From assembly GCF_003628145.1 (NCBI RefSeq), contig NZ_RBZV01000002.1, positions 744,001-808,000 on the forward strand: DNA of 64,000 nt, written 5' to 3'. This DNA comes from Trinickia fusca (GTDB lineage: Bacteria > Pseudomonadota > Gammaproteobacteria > Burkholderiales > Burkholderiaceae). Position numbers and translations under genes: made by a program. This document shows, in pieces, positions 1 to 7,651 of this stretch. Position 1 is the first letter of the stretch; each line of letters begins with the position of its first letter. Under the pieces are notes generated by a model. That model saw only the letters and a list, made by a program, of their open reading frames with translations. It had not been told where the DNA came from and searched no databases.

Positions 1-714
1 GATTCGTTCGACTTCTCGAACCTGCGCGACCTCCTCACGAGCCAGCTCGAAGGCAGCGCGCAAACCGTCGCGCTCGCTGCGTGGAAGTCGCTGCGCACGA
101 GCGGCAACGTGATGATCACCTTGATCGGCAACGTCGTGATGGTGCCGCTCGTGCTGTTCTACCTGCTGTACGACTGGAATACCATGCTCGCGCGCGTGGC
201 CGGCTTCATCCCGCGCCGCTGGCTCGCCAAGACGGTCGAGCTCGTCACCGAGATGGATCGCACCCTGTCGCAATACCTGCGTGGCCAGCTGCTCGTGATG
301 GGCGTGCTCGCAGCGTTCTACGCCATCGCGCTCGCGATCGCGGGTTTCGAAATCGCTTTGCCCGTCGGCATCTTCACGGGCCTGGCCGTGTTCATCCCGT
401 ACGTCGGCTATGCGACGGGCCTCGCGCTCGCGCTGCTCGCGGCGCTGCTGCAATTCGGCGACTGGTACGGCTTCGGCGCGGTGGCCGCGATCTACGGCGT
501 CGGGCAAGTGCTCGAAAGCATGTTCCTGACGCCGCGTCTCGTCGGCGAACGCATCGGCCTGCACCCGCTCGCCGTCATCTTCGCCTTGCTCGCGTTCGGC
601 CAGCTGTTCGGCTTTTTCGGTGTGCTGCTCGCGCTGCCCGTCAGTGCGATCCTGTCGACTGCGCTGCGCGAAGTGCGCCGCGGCTACCTCGCGAGCGCGC
701 TTTACAAGAATTGA
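1..714 (+). CDS. AI-2E family transporter (PerM-like permease), 5' end outside the window
   Basis: The reading frame is open from base 1 and ends at TGA 712-714, giving the C-terminal 237 residues. Several hydrophobic segments are visible, such as VVMVPLVLFYLLYD and VMGVLAAFYAIALAIAGFEI, with the FIPYVGYATG loop between helices. The end is rich in Leu, Ala and Phe (FALLAFGQLFGFFGVLLALP). This matches the C-terminal half of the AI-2E exporter / PerM family of polytopic inner-membrane proteins. Family members export autoinducer-2 or act as Na+/H+ antiporters, and the substrate here cannot be inferred. The next gene, hda, begins 18 bases after the stop, so the two are probably co-transcribed. 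The true start lies upstream of the window. Confidence 0.85.
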   Translation, partial: DSFDFSNLRDLLTSQLEGSAQTVALAAWKSLRTSGNVMITLIGNVVMVPLVLFYLLYDWNTMLARVAGFIPRRWLAKTVELVTEMDRTLSQYLRGQLLVMGVLAAFYAIALAIAGFEIALPVGIFTGLAVFIPYVGYATGLALALLAALLQFGDWYGFGAVAAIYGVGQVLESMFLTPRLVGERIGLHPLAVIFALLAFGQLFGFFGVLLALPVSAILSTALREVRRGYLASALYKN

Positions 715-731
715 TTGACCACGTTTCAACT

Positions 732-1475
732 GTGACTGTGCATCGCCAACTGGCGCTCGATCTCGGCACCCCGCCGCCTTCGACGTTCGATAACTTCTTC
801 GCCGGCGCCAACGCCGAACTCGTCGCGCGTCTCGCCGAGCTCGACAGCGCGCTCTCGGCCGGCCCCCTCGCCGACCGCACGTTCTACATCTGGGGCGAGG
901 CCGGCTGCGGACGCAGCCATCTGCTCGCCGCGCTCGTGCATGGCGCAGGCCCGGGCCGCGCACGGTTCCTGGGCCCGCAAAGCGCACTGACCGCGTTCGC
1001 GTTCGACGCGCACGTGCCGATCTACGCAGTCGATGACTGCGACAAGCTCTCGGCGGCCCAGCAGATCGCGCTGTTCAATCTGTTCAACGAGGTGCGCGCG
1101 CATCCCACGAGCGCGCTCGTCGCCACGGGCAACGCGGCGCCGATCGCGCTGCAGGTGCGCGAGGACCTGCGCACACGACTCGGCTGGGGGCTCGTGTTCC
1201 ACCTTGCGCCGCTGCCCGACGAGCACAAGGCGGCCGTCCTCAAGCACGCGGCGAAGGAGCGCGGCATTGCGCTCGCCGACGACGTGCCGGCCTACCTGCT
1301 CACGCACTTCAGGCGCGACATGCCGAGCCTGATGGCCCTGCTCGACGCGCTCGATCGTTTCTCGCTCGAGCAAAAGCGCGCGATCACGCTGCCGTTGCTG
1401 CGTACGATGCTCGCGCTGCCCCCCGTTGACACCGGCTCCCATGGCCCCGCCGACCCGGCAGGCCGCTTCAAGTAA
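732..1475 (+). CDS. hda: DnaA regulatory inactivator Hda
   Basis: A 247-residue DnaA-like AAA protein. Family knowledge: Hda with the DNA-loaded sliding clamp stimulates hydrolysis of DnaA-bound ATP (RIDA) and so prevents over-initiation. Visible features are the N-terminal clamp-binding motif QLALDL (residues 6-11), a P-loop GEAGCGRS (55-62) in which Arg replaces the Walker lysine, a Walker B-like AVDDCD, and the arginine-rich LRTRLGWGLVFHL sensor region. The start chosen is GTG 732, because the clamp motif must sit at the extreme N-terminus; GTG 738 is also possible. The frame stays open upstream through the permease gene, but that is antiphase reading. It lies 18 bases after the permease and 11 before the HAD gene. 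Confidence 0.9.
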   Translation: MTVHRQLALDLGTPPPSTFDNFFAGANAELVARLAELDSALSAGPLADRTFYIWGEAGCGRSHLLAALVHGAGPGRARFLGPQSALTAFAFDAHVPIYAVDDCDKLSAAQQIALFNLFNEVRAHPTSALVATGNAAPIALQVREDLRTRLGWGLVFHLAPLPDEHKAAVLKHAAKERGIALADDVPAYLLTHFRRDMPSLMALLDALDRFSLEQKRAITLPLLRTMLALPPVDTGSHGPADPAGRFK

Positions 1476-1486
1476 AATGCGCCCTC

Positions 1487-2173
1487 ATGACGAATCTTGC
1501 TCTCTTTGACCTCGACCACACGCTGATCCCGACCGACAGCGATCACGAATGGGGCCGCTTCATGGTGAAACTCGGCATCGTCGATGCCGAGACGTTCATG
1601 CGCGACGTCGACCGTTTCTATGCCGATTACAAGGCCGGCCAACTCGACATCCATGCCTACCTGACGGCCATGCTGACGCCGCTCGCCCAGTTCTCGCGCG
1701 AGCAACTGACTGCATGGCACGAGCAGTTCATGCATGAGGTCATCAAGCCGGCGCTGGTGCCGGCCGCGCTCGAGCTCGTGCGCCAACACCAGGACCAAGG
1801 TGACCTGTGCTGCATCGTCACGGCGACGAACGAGTTCATCACGCGCCCGATCGCCGACGCGTTCGGCGTGGACATGCTGATCGCCTGCGAAGTCGAGACC
1901 GTCGACGACCATCCGCACGCCCAATTCACGGGCCGCGGCAAGGGCACGCCGAGCTACCGCGAAGGCAAGATCGTGCGCGTGCAAGCCTGGCTCGAGTCGC
2001 TCGGCAAGACGCTCGCCGACTACGAGCACAGCTACTTCTACAGCGATTCGCATAACGACATTCCGCTGCTCGAAAAAGTTACCGATCCGATCGCGACCAA
2101 CCCCGATGCCACGCTCCGGGCCCATGCACAGGCCAAGAACTGGCGCATCCTCGATCTCTTCCAACCGTCGTGA
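1487..2173 (+). CDS. HAD-IB family phosphatase (SerB-like hydrolase)
   Basis: 228 residues. The catalytic DxDxT loop is at the N-terminus (LFDLDHT, nucleophile D8 and acid/base D10). Motif II is in CCIVTATNEF and the motif III/IV region is YSDSHNDIPLL. The fold and length match the HAD-IB subfamily that includes phosphoserine phosphatase-like enzymes. The cap sequence differs from SerB, and I cannot name the substrate. Its stop TGA (2171-2173) overlaps the GTG start of pcnB in a GTGA junction, which points to translational coupling. In Burkholderiaceae this gene is typically found between hda and pcnB. Confidence 0.85.
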   Translation: MTNLALFDLDHTLIPTDSDHEWGRFMVKLGIVDAETFMRDVDRFYADYKAGQLDIHAYLTAMLTPLAQFSREQLTAWHEQFMHEVIKPALVPAALELVRQHQDQGDLCCIVTATNEFITRPIADAFGVDMLIACEVETVDDHPHAQFTGRGKGTPSYREGKIVRVQAWLESLGKTLADYEHSYFYSDSHNDIPLLEKVTDPIATNPDATLRAHAQAKNWRILDLFQPS

Positions 2174-3714
2174 TCAAGAAACTCATTCGCAAGCTGCTCG
2201 GCCAGGATTCGGCCGCCACCGACGATTCGCCCGCAACCAAAGAGGCCGCTGGGAGCGCCGCCGATGCGGCCACCGCCGGCAAGCCGCGCCGCAAGACCCT
2301 GCGCGTGCCCAAGGGCGCCAGCGCGCCAACGCCCGATACGCCCGTGATCCAGTCCTCGGACGTGCACGGCATCGATCCGCAACTGATTTCGCGCAACGCG
2401 ATCCGCGTGACCGAAACGCTGCAACAGGCCGGTTTTCGCGCGTTCATCGTCGGCGGCGCCGTGCGCGATCTGCTGCTCGGCATCGCGCCGAAGGATTTCG
2501 ACGTCGCGACCGATGCGACGCCCGACGAGGTGCAACGCCTGTTTCGCCGTGCGCGGCTGATCGGGCGACGCTTTCAGATCGTGCACGTGCAGTTCGGCCA
2601 GGAGCTCATCGAAGTCTCTACGTTCCGTGCACTCGTCGACCCGCCTCCGGCGGACTCCGCGCCGGCCAAACGCCTGCGCCGCGAGGAGCTCGACCGGCGC
2701 ACGCACGCGGTCGACGCGAGCGGTCGCGTGCTGCGCGACAACGTCTGGGGCGAGCAGCACGAAGACGCCACGCGCCGCGACTTCACGGTCAACGCGATGT
2801 ACTACGATCCGGCCACGCAGACGGTCCTCGACTATCACAACGGCATGGCCGACATTCGTGCGCGCGTGCTGCGCATGATCGGCGACCCGGCCACGCGCTA
2901 TCGCGAAGACCCGGTGCGCATGCTGCGCGTCGTGCGCTTCGCCGCCAAGCTCGGCTTCGAGATCGACGACGCCACGCGCGCCCCGATCAAGCCGCTGGCC
3001 GACCTGATCCACAACGTGCCCGCTGCGCGCCTGTTCGACGAAATGCTCAAGCTGCTGCTGTCGGGCCACGCGCTCGCCTGCCTGAAGCAGCTGCGCAAGC
3101 AAGGTCTGCACCATGGCCTGCTGCCGCTGCTCGACGTGGTCCTCGAGCAGCCGCATGGCGAGACGTTCATCACGCTCGCGCTGAACAACACCGACGCGCG
3201 CGTACGGGCTGGCAAGCCCGTCTCGCCCGGGTTCCTGTTCGCGACCTTGCTGTGGCACGACATGCAGCAGCGCGCGCAGCAGTACGAAAGCGATGGCGAG
3301 TATCCGGTTCCTGCGCTGCACCGCGCGATGGACGACGTCCTCGACATGCAGACGGAAAAGCTCGCGATCCACAAGCGCTTCTCGGCCGACATGCGCGAGA
3401 TTTGGGGTCTGCAAGCGCGCCTCGAGAAGCGCTCGGGCCGCAGCGCGCTCAAGCTCATCGAACACCAAAGATTTAGAGCGGGTTATGATTTCCTCCTGCT
3501 ACGCTGCGAATCGGGCGAACTGGACCCGTCGGTCGGCCAATGGTGGACGGATTTCATCGATGGCGACGCAGCGGCGCGCGAGACATTGCTCACGCAAGGC
3601 GGCAAGGATCGGGCGCCGCGCAAGCGGCGGCGGCGCAGCGGCGGAAAGGGCCGCAAGTCGGGCGACGGCGAATCGGCAGGCACGACCGCCGCGCGCAGTG
3701 CGCACGAGGACTGA
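2170..3714 (+). CDS. pcnB: Poly(A) polymerase I (polynucleotide adenylyltransferase)
   Basis: 514 residues. PcnB adds 3' poly(A) tails to RNAs and so promotes their decay by exonucleases. The nucleotidyltransferase head shows FIVGGAVRDLLLG (GG at about 95-96) and KDFDVATDA with the catalytic aspartates D109 and D111. The RNA-binding neck motif RRDFTVNAM and the REDPVRMLRVVRFAAKLGF helix follow. The bacterial PAP C-terminus ends in a highly basic tail (PRKRRRRSGGKGRK), as usual for PcnB and unlike CCA-adding enzymes. The GTG start overlaps the preceding HAD gene by four bases. Residues 12-50 are a low-complexity Ala/Asp/Ser/Lys stretch, probably disordered. Confidence 0.95.
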   Translation: MIKKLIRKLLGQDSAATDDSPATKEAAGSAADAATAGKPRRKTLRVPKGASAPTPDTPVIQSSDVHGIDPQLISRNAIRVTETLQQAGFRAFIVGGAVRDLLLGIAPKDFDVATDATPDEVQRLFRRARLIGRRFQIVHVQFGQELIEVSTFRALVDPPPADSAPAKRLRREELDRRTHAVDASGRVLRDNVWGEQHEDATRRDFTVNAMYYDPATQTVLDYHNGMADIRARVLRMIGDPATRYREDPVRMLRVVRFAAKLGFEIDDATRAPIKPLADLIHNVPAARLFDEMLKLLLSGHALACLKQLRKQGLHHGLLPLLDVVLEQPHGETFITLALNNTDARVRAGKPVSPGFLFATLLWHDMQQRAQQYESDGEYPVPALHRAMDDVLDMQTEKLAIHKRFSADMREIWGLQARLEKRSGRSALKLIEHQRFRAGYDFLLLRCESGELDPSVGQWWTDFIDGDAAARETLLTQGGKDRAPRKRRRRSGGKGRKSGDGESAGTTAARSAHED

Positions 3715-3767
3715 CGCGGCAACGTTTGCCGCTAAAGGAACATCGTGAAGTCGTAGGAAGCCATGCC

Positions 3768-4343
3768 ATGACGGTTGCTTATCTCGGTCTCGGCGCCAAT
3801 CTCGGGGATGCTCGACAAGCCCTGAAAGACGCGGTCGTTTGCCTGGCTCAGCAGCACACCATCACCGTGCTCGCGAAATCCAGCCTGTATCGCACCGAGC
3901 CGATCGATGCCGGCGGCGACGACTACTACAACGTCGTCGTCAAGCTCGACACTACGCTGTCGGCGCAGGCGCTGCTTGCGCTTTGCCACCGCATCGAGCA
4001 TCACTTCGGCCGCGAGCGTCCCTTTCGCAACGCGCCGCGCACGCTCGATATCGACATCCTGCTGTTCGGCGATGCGCGCATCGACGAACCCGACCTTATC
4101 GTTCCCCACCCGCGCGCAGCCGAGCGCGCGTTCGTGCTCGTACCGCTCGTCGAAATCGACGGCGACGCCACGATTCCGGGCTACGGCCCGGCGCAGATGC
4201 TGCTCGCGGGCGTCGCCCACCAGCGCATCGAGAAAGTGAAGACGTGCAGCTGCCCGATGCTCGACGCGCTCAAGGCGAAATCCGCGCCAAGCGGCCCAGC
4301 CGCCGGCCCTAGCGCGCCGTCCGAGAAAGGCGGCTGCCGATGA
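3768..4343 (+). CDS. folK: 2-amino-4-hydroxy-6-hydroxymethyldihydropteridine pyrophosphokinase
   Basis: 191 residues. FolK transfers pyrophosphate from ATP to 6-hydroxymethyl-7,8-dihydropterin in folate synthesis. It shows the N-terminal YLGLGANLGD, SSLYRTEP in the middle and the signature APRTLDIDILLFGD, followed by the PHPRAAERAFVLVPL motif. The start ATG 3768 is preceded by AGGAAG at 3755-3760; the ATG five bases upstream (3763) is out of frame and closes at once. The last 30 residues are Pro/Ser/Ala-rich and are probably not part of the fold. The stop overlaps the dgk start as ATGA. Confidence 0.95.
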   Translation: MTVAYLGLGANLGDARQALKDAVVCLAQQHTITVLAKSSLYRTEPIDAGGDDYYNVVVKLDTTLSAQALLALCHRIEHHFGRERPFRNAPRTLDIDILLFGDARIDEPDLIVPHPRAAERAFVLVPLVEIDGDATIPGYGPAQMLLAGVAHQRIEKVKTCSCPMLDALKAKSAPSGPAAGPSAPSEKGGCR

Positions 4344-5017
4344 GCACGCCGCCCATCACCGTCCAGCCGCCCGAGCTGCACGGGCCCTTTCGCTACCTCG
4401 CGATAGAAGGGCCGATCGGCGTCGGCAAGACGTCGCTCGCCCAGCGGCTCGCCGACCGCTGGTCGATGCATGCGCTGCTCGAGCGGCACGACGACAACCC
4501 GTTCCTCGCGCGCTTTTACGACGACATGCCCCGCTATGCGCTCGCGACGGAGCTGCACTTCGCACTGCAACGCGCCGCGCTGGCGCGCGAAGCGGCCCAA
4601 GCGCTTGCGGCGGGCACTCGACTCGTCTCCGACTTCATCGCGCAAAAGAGCGCCGTGTTCGCGCGCCTGACGCTGCCCGACGACGAATGGCGGCTATACC
4701 AGGCGGTGGCGCCTCGCGTCGAAGCAGCAACGATGCCGACCCCCGACCTTGTCGTCTATCTGCAAGCCAGCCCCACCACGCTGCTCGCGCGCGTCGGCAA
4801 GCGCGCCCGGCCTGCCGAGCGGCAGATCTCCGACAGCTATCTGCGCGCCTTGGGCGACGCATACGATCAGTTCTTCTTCCACTACGACGAGAGTCCTGTG
4901 CTGACGGTCAACACCGAGCACCTGGACCTGCTGGGATCGGACGCCGATTTCGCGCTGCTCATCGAGCAGATCGAAGCGATGCGCGGCCGTCGCGCAAGCT
5001 TTGTCAAAGCGCATTGA
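4340..5017 (+). CDS. Deoxynucleoside kinase family protein; stop codon lies in the IS end
   Basis: 225 residues of the dNK/thymidine kinase-2-like P-loop kinase family, often annotated dgk or deoxynucleoside kinase. The P-loop is GPIGVGKT (residues 24-31). DFIAQKSAVFARLTL and the LVVYLQAS strand correspond to the substrate and core motifs, and RARPAERQISDSYL corresponds to the lid. It overlaps folK by four bases. An odd point is that the stop TGA (5015-5017) lies inside TTGAC, the terminal bases of the right end of the inserted tnpB element, so the native C-terminus may have been replaced or shortened by the insertion. All recognised kinase motifs are upstream of the junction, so activity is probably retained. 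Confidence 0.85.
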   Translation: MSTPPITVQPPELHGPFRYLAIEGPIGVGKTSLAQRLADRWSMHALLERHDDNPFLARFYDDMPRYALATELHFALQRAALAREAAQALAAGTRLVSDFIAQKSAVFARLTLPDDEWRLYQAVAPRVEAATMPTPDLVVYLQASPTTLLARVGKRARPAERQISDSYLRALGDAYDQFFFHYDESPVLTVNTEHLDLLGSDADFALLIEQIEAMRGRRASFVKAH

Positions 5018-5150
5018 CTTCCTCCCCGCCCTCGGCCTTCGGCCGCCGTGCTGCGCACGGAAAGGACGGGGATTCCTACTGCGCTCAAGCTTGGGGGTGA
5101 ACCACGCTTGAGCCGCTTCGGTGGGTTCCCACTGCTGGCGGCCTTGCTGC
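5014..5150 (-). ncRNA. Putative omega RNA (reRNA) of the TnpB element
   Basis: In IS200/IS605 elements the TnpB guide RNA is made from the 3' end of tnpB through the right end, with the guide taken from flanking DNA. Here the minus strand has the stem CCGTGC/GCACGG (5046-5051 with 5055-5060) and the stem CGGCC/GGCCG (5033-5045). A longer CCCCGTCC...GGGCGGGG pairing encloses both (5063-5073 with 5021-5030). The predicted guide begins immediately after TCAA at 5014, inside the dgk 3' end. The 5' limit of the RNA is a guess. Prediction rests on structure and family knowledge only. Confidence 0.45.
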
Positions 5151-6359
5151 ACCGCTCACTTTGCCCCGAAGGACATTCCCTCGGGGGACATGGGCGAACC
5201 GGGCATCGTCCTGCCCTTCACTGCTGAACAGTGCTTCGCCACGGCGAAGCACATTGATGGCGCCCACCACGTCGGCGTGCCCCTCGTAGCCGCACGCCAC
5301 GCAGGCAAACTTCGCCTGCGTGCGCCGGTTTTCCGCTGACGCATGGCCGCAACACGGGCACGTCCGGCTCGTGTGCTGCGGGGGCACGGCCACCAGCCAG
5401 CCGCCGTTCCACGCCAGTTTGTACTGCAGCTGACGGCGGAATTCGTACCAGCCCTGGTCTAGGATGCGCTTGTTCAAGCCGGATTTGGCCCGCACACGCT
5501 GACCTGGCGCTTCGGGTGTCCCAACCGCCGACCTCACCATGTTCCGTACCCGCAGGTCCTCGACACACACGAGCGCGTGGTTTTTGCTGATCGTGGCCGT
5601 GGCCTTGTGCAGGTAGTCGCGGCGGGCGTTGCCGATGCGCGTATGGATGCGTTGGACGCGGGCCTTCGCCTTCTTCCAGTTGCTGCTGAACTTCGTCTTG
5701 CGGCTCATAGCGCGCTGCGCCTTGCGCAGCGCCGTTTCGTGTTTCCTGAAGCTGTTGAGCGGAGCCAGAAACGTGCCATCGCTGAAGGTCGCGAAGCGCA
5801 CGATTCCCATGTCGATGCCCACCGCGCTCGTTGCCTGCGGTATCGGCTGCTCGACCTCGCGTTCGGTCTGAATCGAGACGTACCACTTGCCAGCCGAGTA
5901 ACTGACCGTGGCATTGCGCACCTCACCCAGCACCTTACGACTGCTGCGGTAACGCAGCCAGCCCAGCTTGGGTAGAAGGATGCGGCTGCCTGCCTGGTCG
6001 AGCTTGACGCCTTGAGGGTAGCGAAAGCGGTCATGCTGCCCCTTCTTCTTGAAGCGCGGAAAGGCCGCCCGTTTCTCGAAGAAGTTGATGTAAGCCCGCT
6101 CCAGATCCTTCAGCGTCTGTTGCAGCACTTGCGAATGGGTCTCGCTCAACCACTGCGTTTCGGGACTGTGGCGCCACGCCGTGAGTTCGCGGCACAACGC
6201 AGCGTAGCCCAACTTCTTGGCGCCTTGTGCGTAGCGCTCCTTGTGCAGCGCCAGTGCCTGGTTGTAGACGAACCGGCACGAGCCGGCGAAACGGCGCATG
6301 GCGCGCTGCTGTTCCCCCGTCGGCATCAGCTCGAACTTGAAGGCCTGAATTCTTCGCAT
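5085..6359 (-). CDS. tnpB: RNA-guided endonuclease TnpB (IS605 OrfB family)
   Basis: 424 residues from ATG 6359. The frame is open 97 codons further upstream, but the conserved TnpB N-terminus begins at MRRIQAFKFELMPTGEQQ. Family knowledge: TnpB is the omega-RNA-guided nuclease ancestral to Cas12. All catalytic parts are visible: the helix-turn-helix N-terminus, RuvC-I GIDMG with D183, RuvC-II VCVEDL with E267, a zinc ribbon C334/C337 and C353/C356, and RuvC-III HADVVGA with D363. There is no frameshift, so the nuclease appears intact. The roughly 50 residues after the RuvC-III region are rich in Gly/Arg/Ser, and their DNA overlaps the region expected to encode the guide RNA scaffold. Confidence 0.92.
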   Translation of the reverse strand: MRRIQAFKFELMPTGEQQRAMRRFAGSCRFVYNQALALHKERYAQGAKKLGYAALCRELTAWRHSPETQWLSETHSQVLQQTLKDLERAYINFFEKRAAFPRFKKKGQHDRFRYPQGVKLDQAGSRILLPKLGWLRYRSSRKVLGEVRNATVSYSAGKWYVSIQTEREVEQPIPQATSAVGIDMGIVRFATFSDGTFLAPLNSFRKHETALRKAQRAMSRKTKFSSNWKKAKARVQRIHTRIGNARRDYLHKATATISKNHALVCVEDLRVRNMVRSAVGTPEAPGQRVRAKSGLNKRILDQGWYEFRRQLQYKLAWNGGWLVAVPPQHTSRTCPCCGHASAENRRTQAKFACVACGYEGHADVVGAINVLRRGEALFSSEGQDDARFAHVPRGNVLRGKVSGAARPPAVGTHRSGSSVVHPQA

Positions 6360-6412
6360 CGGAGCATAATAGTGGCGCTCGGTATGGCACCACCGCACCC
6401 ACGGCATCTTTA

Positions 6413-6776
6413 AGACGCACGTCCGCTCCCCCCATTCGACGCAGCGGTCTCGACGTATGCGCGCCATATCGGCTAGCGCATGCCGGGATTTCGACAACGC
6501 CCCGAAACGGCGCTTGCAGTCGTCTGTTAGAAGCAGTGCCTGGACATCCGCAAGCGATACAGAGAGGGCTACGTCACCGCGTCTCTGCCCCCCGTCCGCA
6601 TCGTGCACCAGCCTATCGAACACCATCAGGCGCCAGACTAACCGCGGCAAAGGACGCCTTCGGCATCCGCGCTATTCATCTCCCCCATGAACGGGGAAGC
6701 TTTCCGCGCGTCCTGGTAACATGCGCCCCGGCGGCCATGTTGCGCCGCACCTAACTCCTCGAGAACGGAATTTCCG
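6413..6776 (+). other. Non-coding or degenerate stretch between the IS element and panB
   Basis: About 360 bases with no gene I can recognise. Short frames exist on both strands. On the plus strand, 6531-6641 encodes a stretch containing LDIRKRYREGYVTASLPP that ends in a stop, with no start and a stop just before it. It could be a gene remnant, but I do not recognise the family. The panB promoter and ribosome-binding site should lie in the last 100 bases. CTCGAGAACGGAATTTCCG precedes the panB ATG without a strong Shine-Dalgarno. Confidence 0.4.
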
Positions 6777-7592
6777 ATGACTTATTTGCAGGAATCCAGC
6801 CGGCCGAAGGTGACTGTGCCCAAGCTGCAAGCGATGCGCGACGCCCGTGAAAAGATCGCGATGCTGACGAGCTACGACGCGAGCTTCGCGTCGCTGCTCG
6901 ACCGCGCCGGCGTCGACGTACAGTTGATCGGCGACTCGCTCGGCAACGTGCTGCAGGGCCAGAGCACGACGCTGCCCGTCACGCTCGACGAAATCGCTTA
7001 TCACACGGCTTGCGTCGCACGCGCGCAGCCGCGCGGCCTCATCGTCGCCGATCTGCCGTTCGGCACTTACGGCACGCCGGCCGATGCCTTCGCGAGCTCG
7101 GTCAAGCTGATGCAAGCGGGTGCGCAGATGGTCAAGCTCGAAGGCGGCGAATGGCTGGCCGACACGGTGCGCTTTCTCGTCGAGCGCGCGGTCCCCGTGT
7201 GCGCGCACCTGGGGCTCACGCCGCAATCGGTGCACGCGTTCGGCGGCTTCAAGGTGCAAGGCAAGACGCAGGCGGGCGCGGAGCAATTGCTGCGCGACGC
7301 GCGTGCCGTCGACGAGGCCGGCGCGCAACTGATCGTGCTGGAGGCGATGCCTGCCGACGTCGCAGCGCAAGTGACGGCGCAAGTGCGCATTCCGACGATC
7401 GGCATCGGCGCCGGGCGCGACTGTTCGGGCCAAGTGCTCGTGCTGCACGACATGCTCGGCATTTTCCCCGGCAAGCCCGCGCGTTTCGTGAAGGATTTCA
7501 TGGCCGGCGCACCGAGCATCCTCGCGGCCGTCGAGGCCTACGTCAAAGCCGTCAAGGACGGCTCGTTCCCGGGCCCCGAGCACACGTTCTGA
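6777..7592 (+). CDS. panB: 3-methyl-2-oxobutanoate hydroxymethyltransferase
   Basis: 271 residues, the normal PanB length. It makes ketopantoate from alpha-ketoisovalerate and 5,10-methylene-tetrahydrofolate, the first committed step of pantothenate and CoA synthesis. Signature segments are [31 protein letters not shown] (metal-binding Asp), [10 protein letters not shown] (second Asp), MVKLEGG (metal Glu), [12 protein letters not shown] and [20 protein letters not shown]. The gene normally follows dgk directly but is separated here by the tnpB element, so it must now use a promoter in or after that element. It converges with pabB, whose stop is 59 bases downstream. Confidence 0.96.
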   Translation: MTYLQESSRPKVTVPKLQAMRDAREKIAMLTSYDASFASLLDRAGVDVQLIGDSLGNVLQGQSTTLPVTLDEIAYHTACVARAQPRGLIVADLPFGTYGTPADAFASSVKLMQAGAQMVKLEGGEWLADTVRFLVERAVPVCAHLGLTPQSVHAFGGFKVQGKTQAGAEQLLRDARAVDEAGAQLIVLEAMPADVAAQVTAQVRIPTIGIGAGRDCSGQVLVLHDMLGIFPGKPARFVKDFMAGAPSILAAVEAYVKAVKDGSFPGPEHTF

Positions 7593-7651
7593 TACACCTG
7601 GCGAGCGCGCGGCCCCACCTCTAGTGCGGGCGCCGTGCGCTCGTGTGCCGG

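Larger units (their letters stand above)
5014..6412 (-). mobile_element. Solitary tnpB-only IS200/IS605 (IS1341-like) element
   Basis: The right end, read on the minus strand, closes with GGCGGGGAGGAAGTCAA, the kind of terminus seen in IS200/IS605 elements. It includes two nested stem-loops inside a longer C-rich/G-rich stem (5021-5072). The only gene is tnpB; no Y1 tyrosine transposase (tnpA) ORF is present, so the element would need TnpA supplied in trans. The left boundary is approximate. The tnpB upstream sequence contains an imperfect hairpin around 6370-6390, and the TTAAAG at about 6407-6412 could be target or TAM sequence. It separates dgk from panB, which are adjacent in related genomes. 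Confidence 0.7.

Noticed and set aside
2038-3468. A 476-codon minus-strand ORF opposite pcnB
   Set aside because: Shadow of pcnB; no start signal or motif.
5014-6412. A complete IS200/IS605 element with TnpA
   Set aside because: No Y1 tyrosine transposase frame (HUH motif) is present on either strand between the ends.
5085-6650. A longer TnpB starting at 6650
   Set aside because: The additional 97 residues do not resemble TnpB, and the conserved N-terminus begins at ATG 6359.
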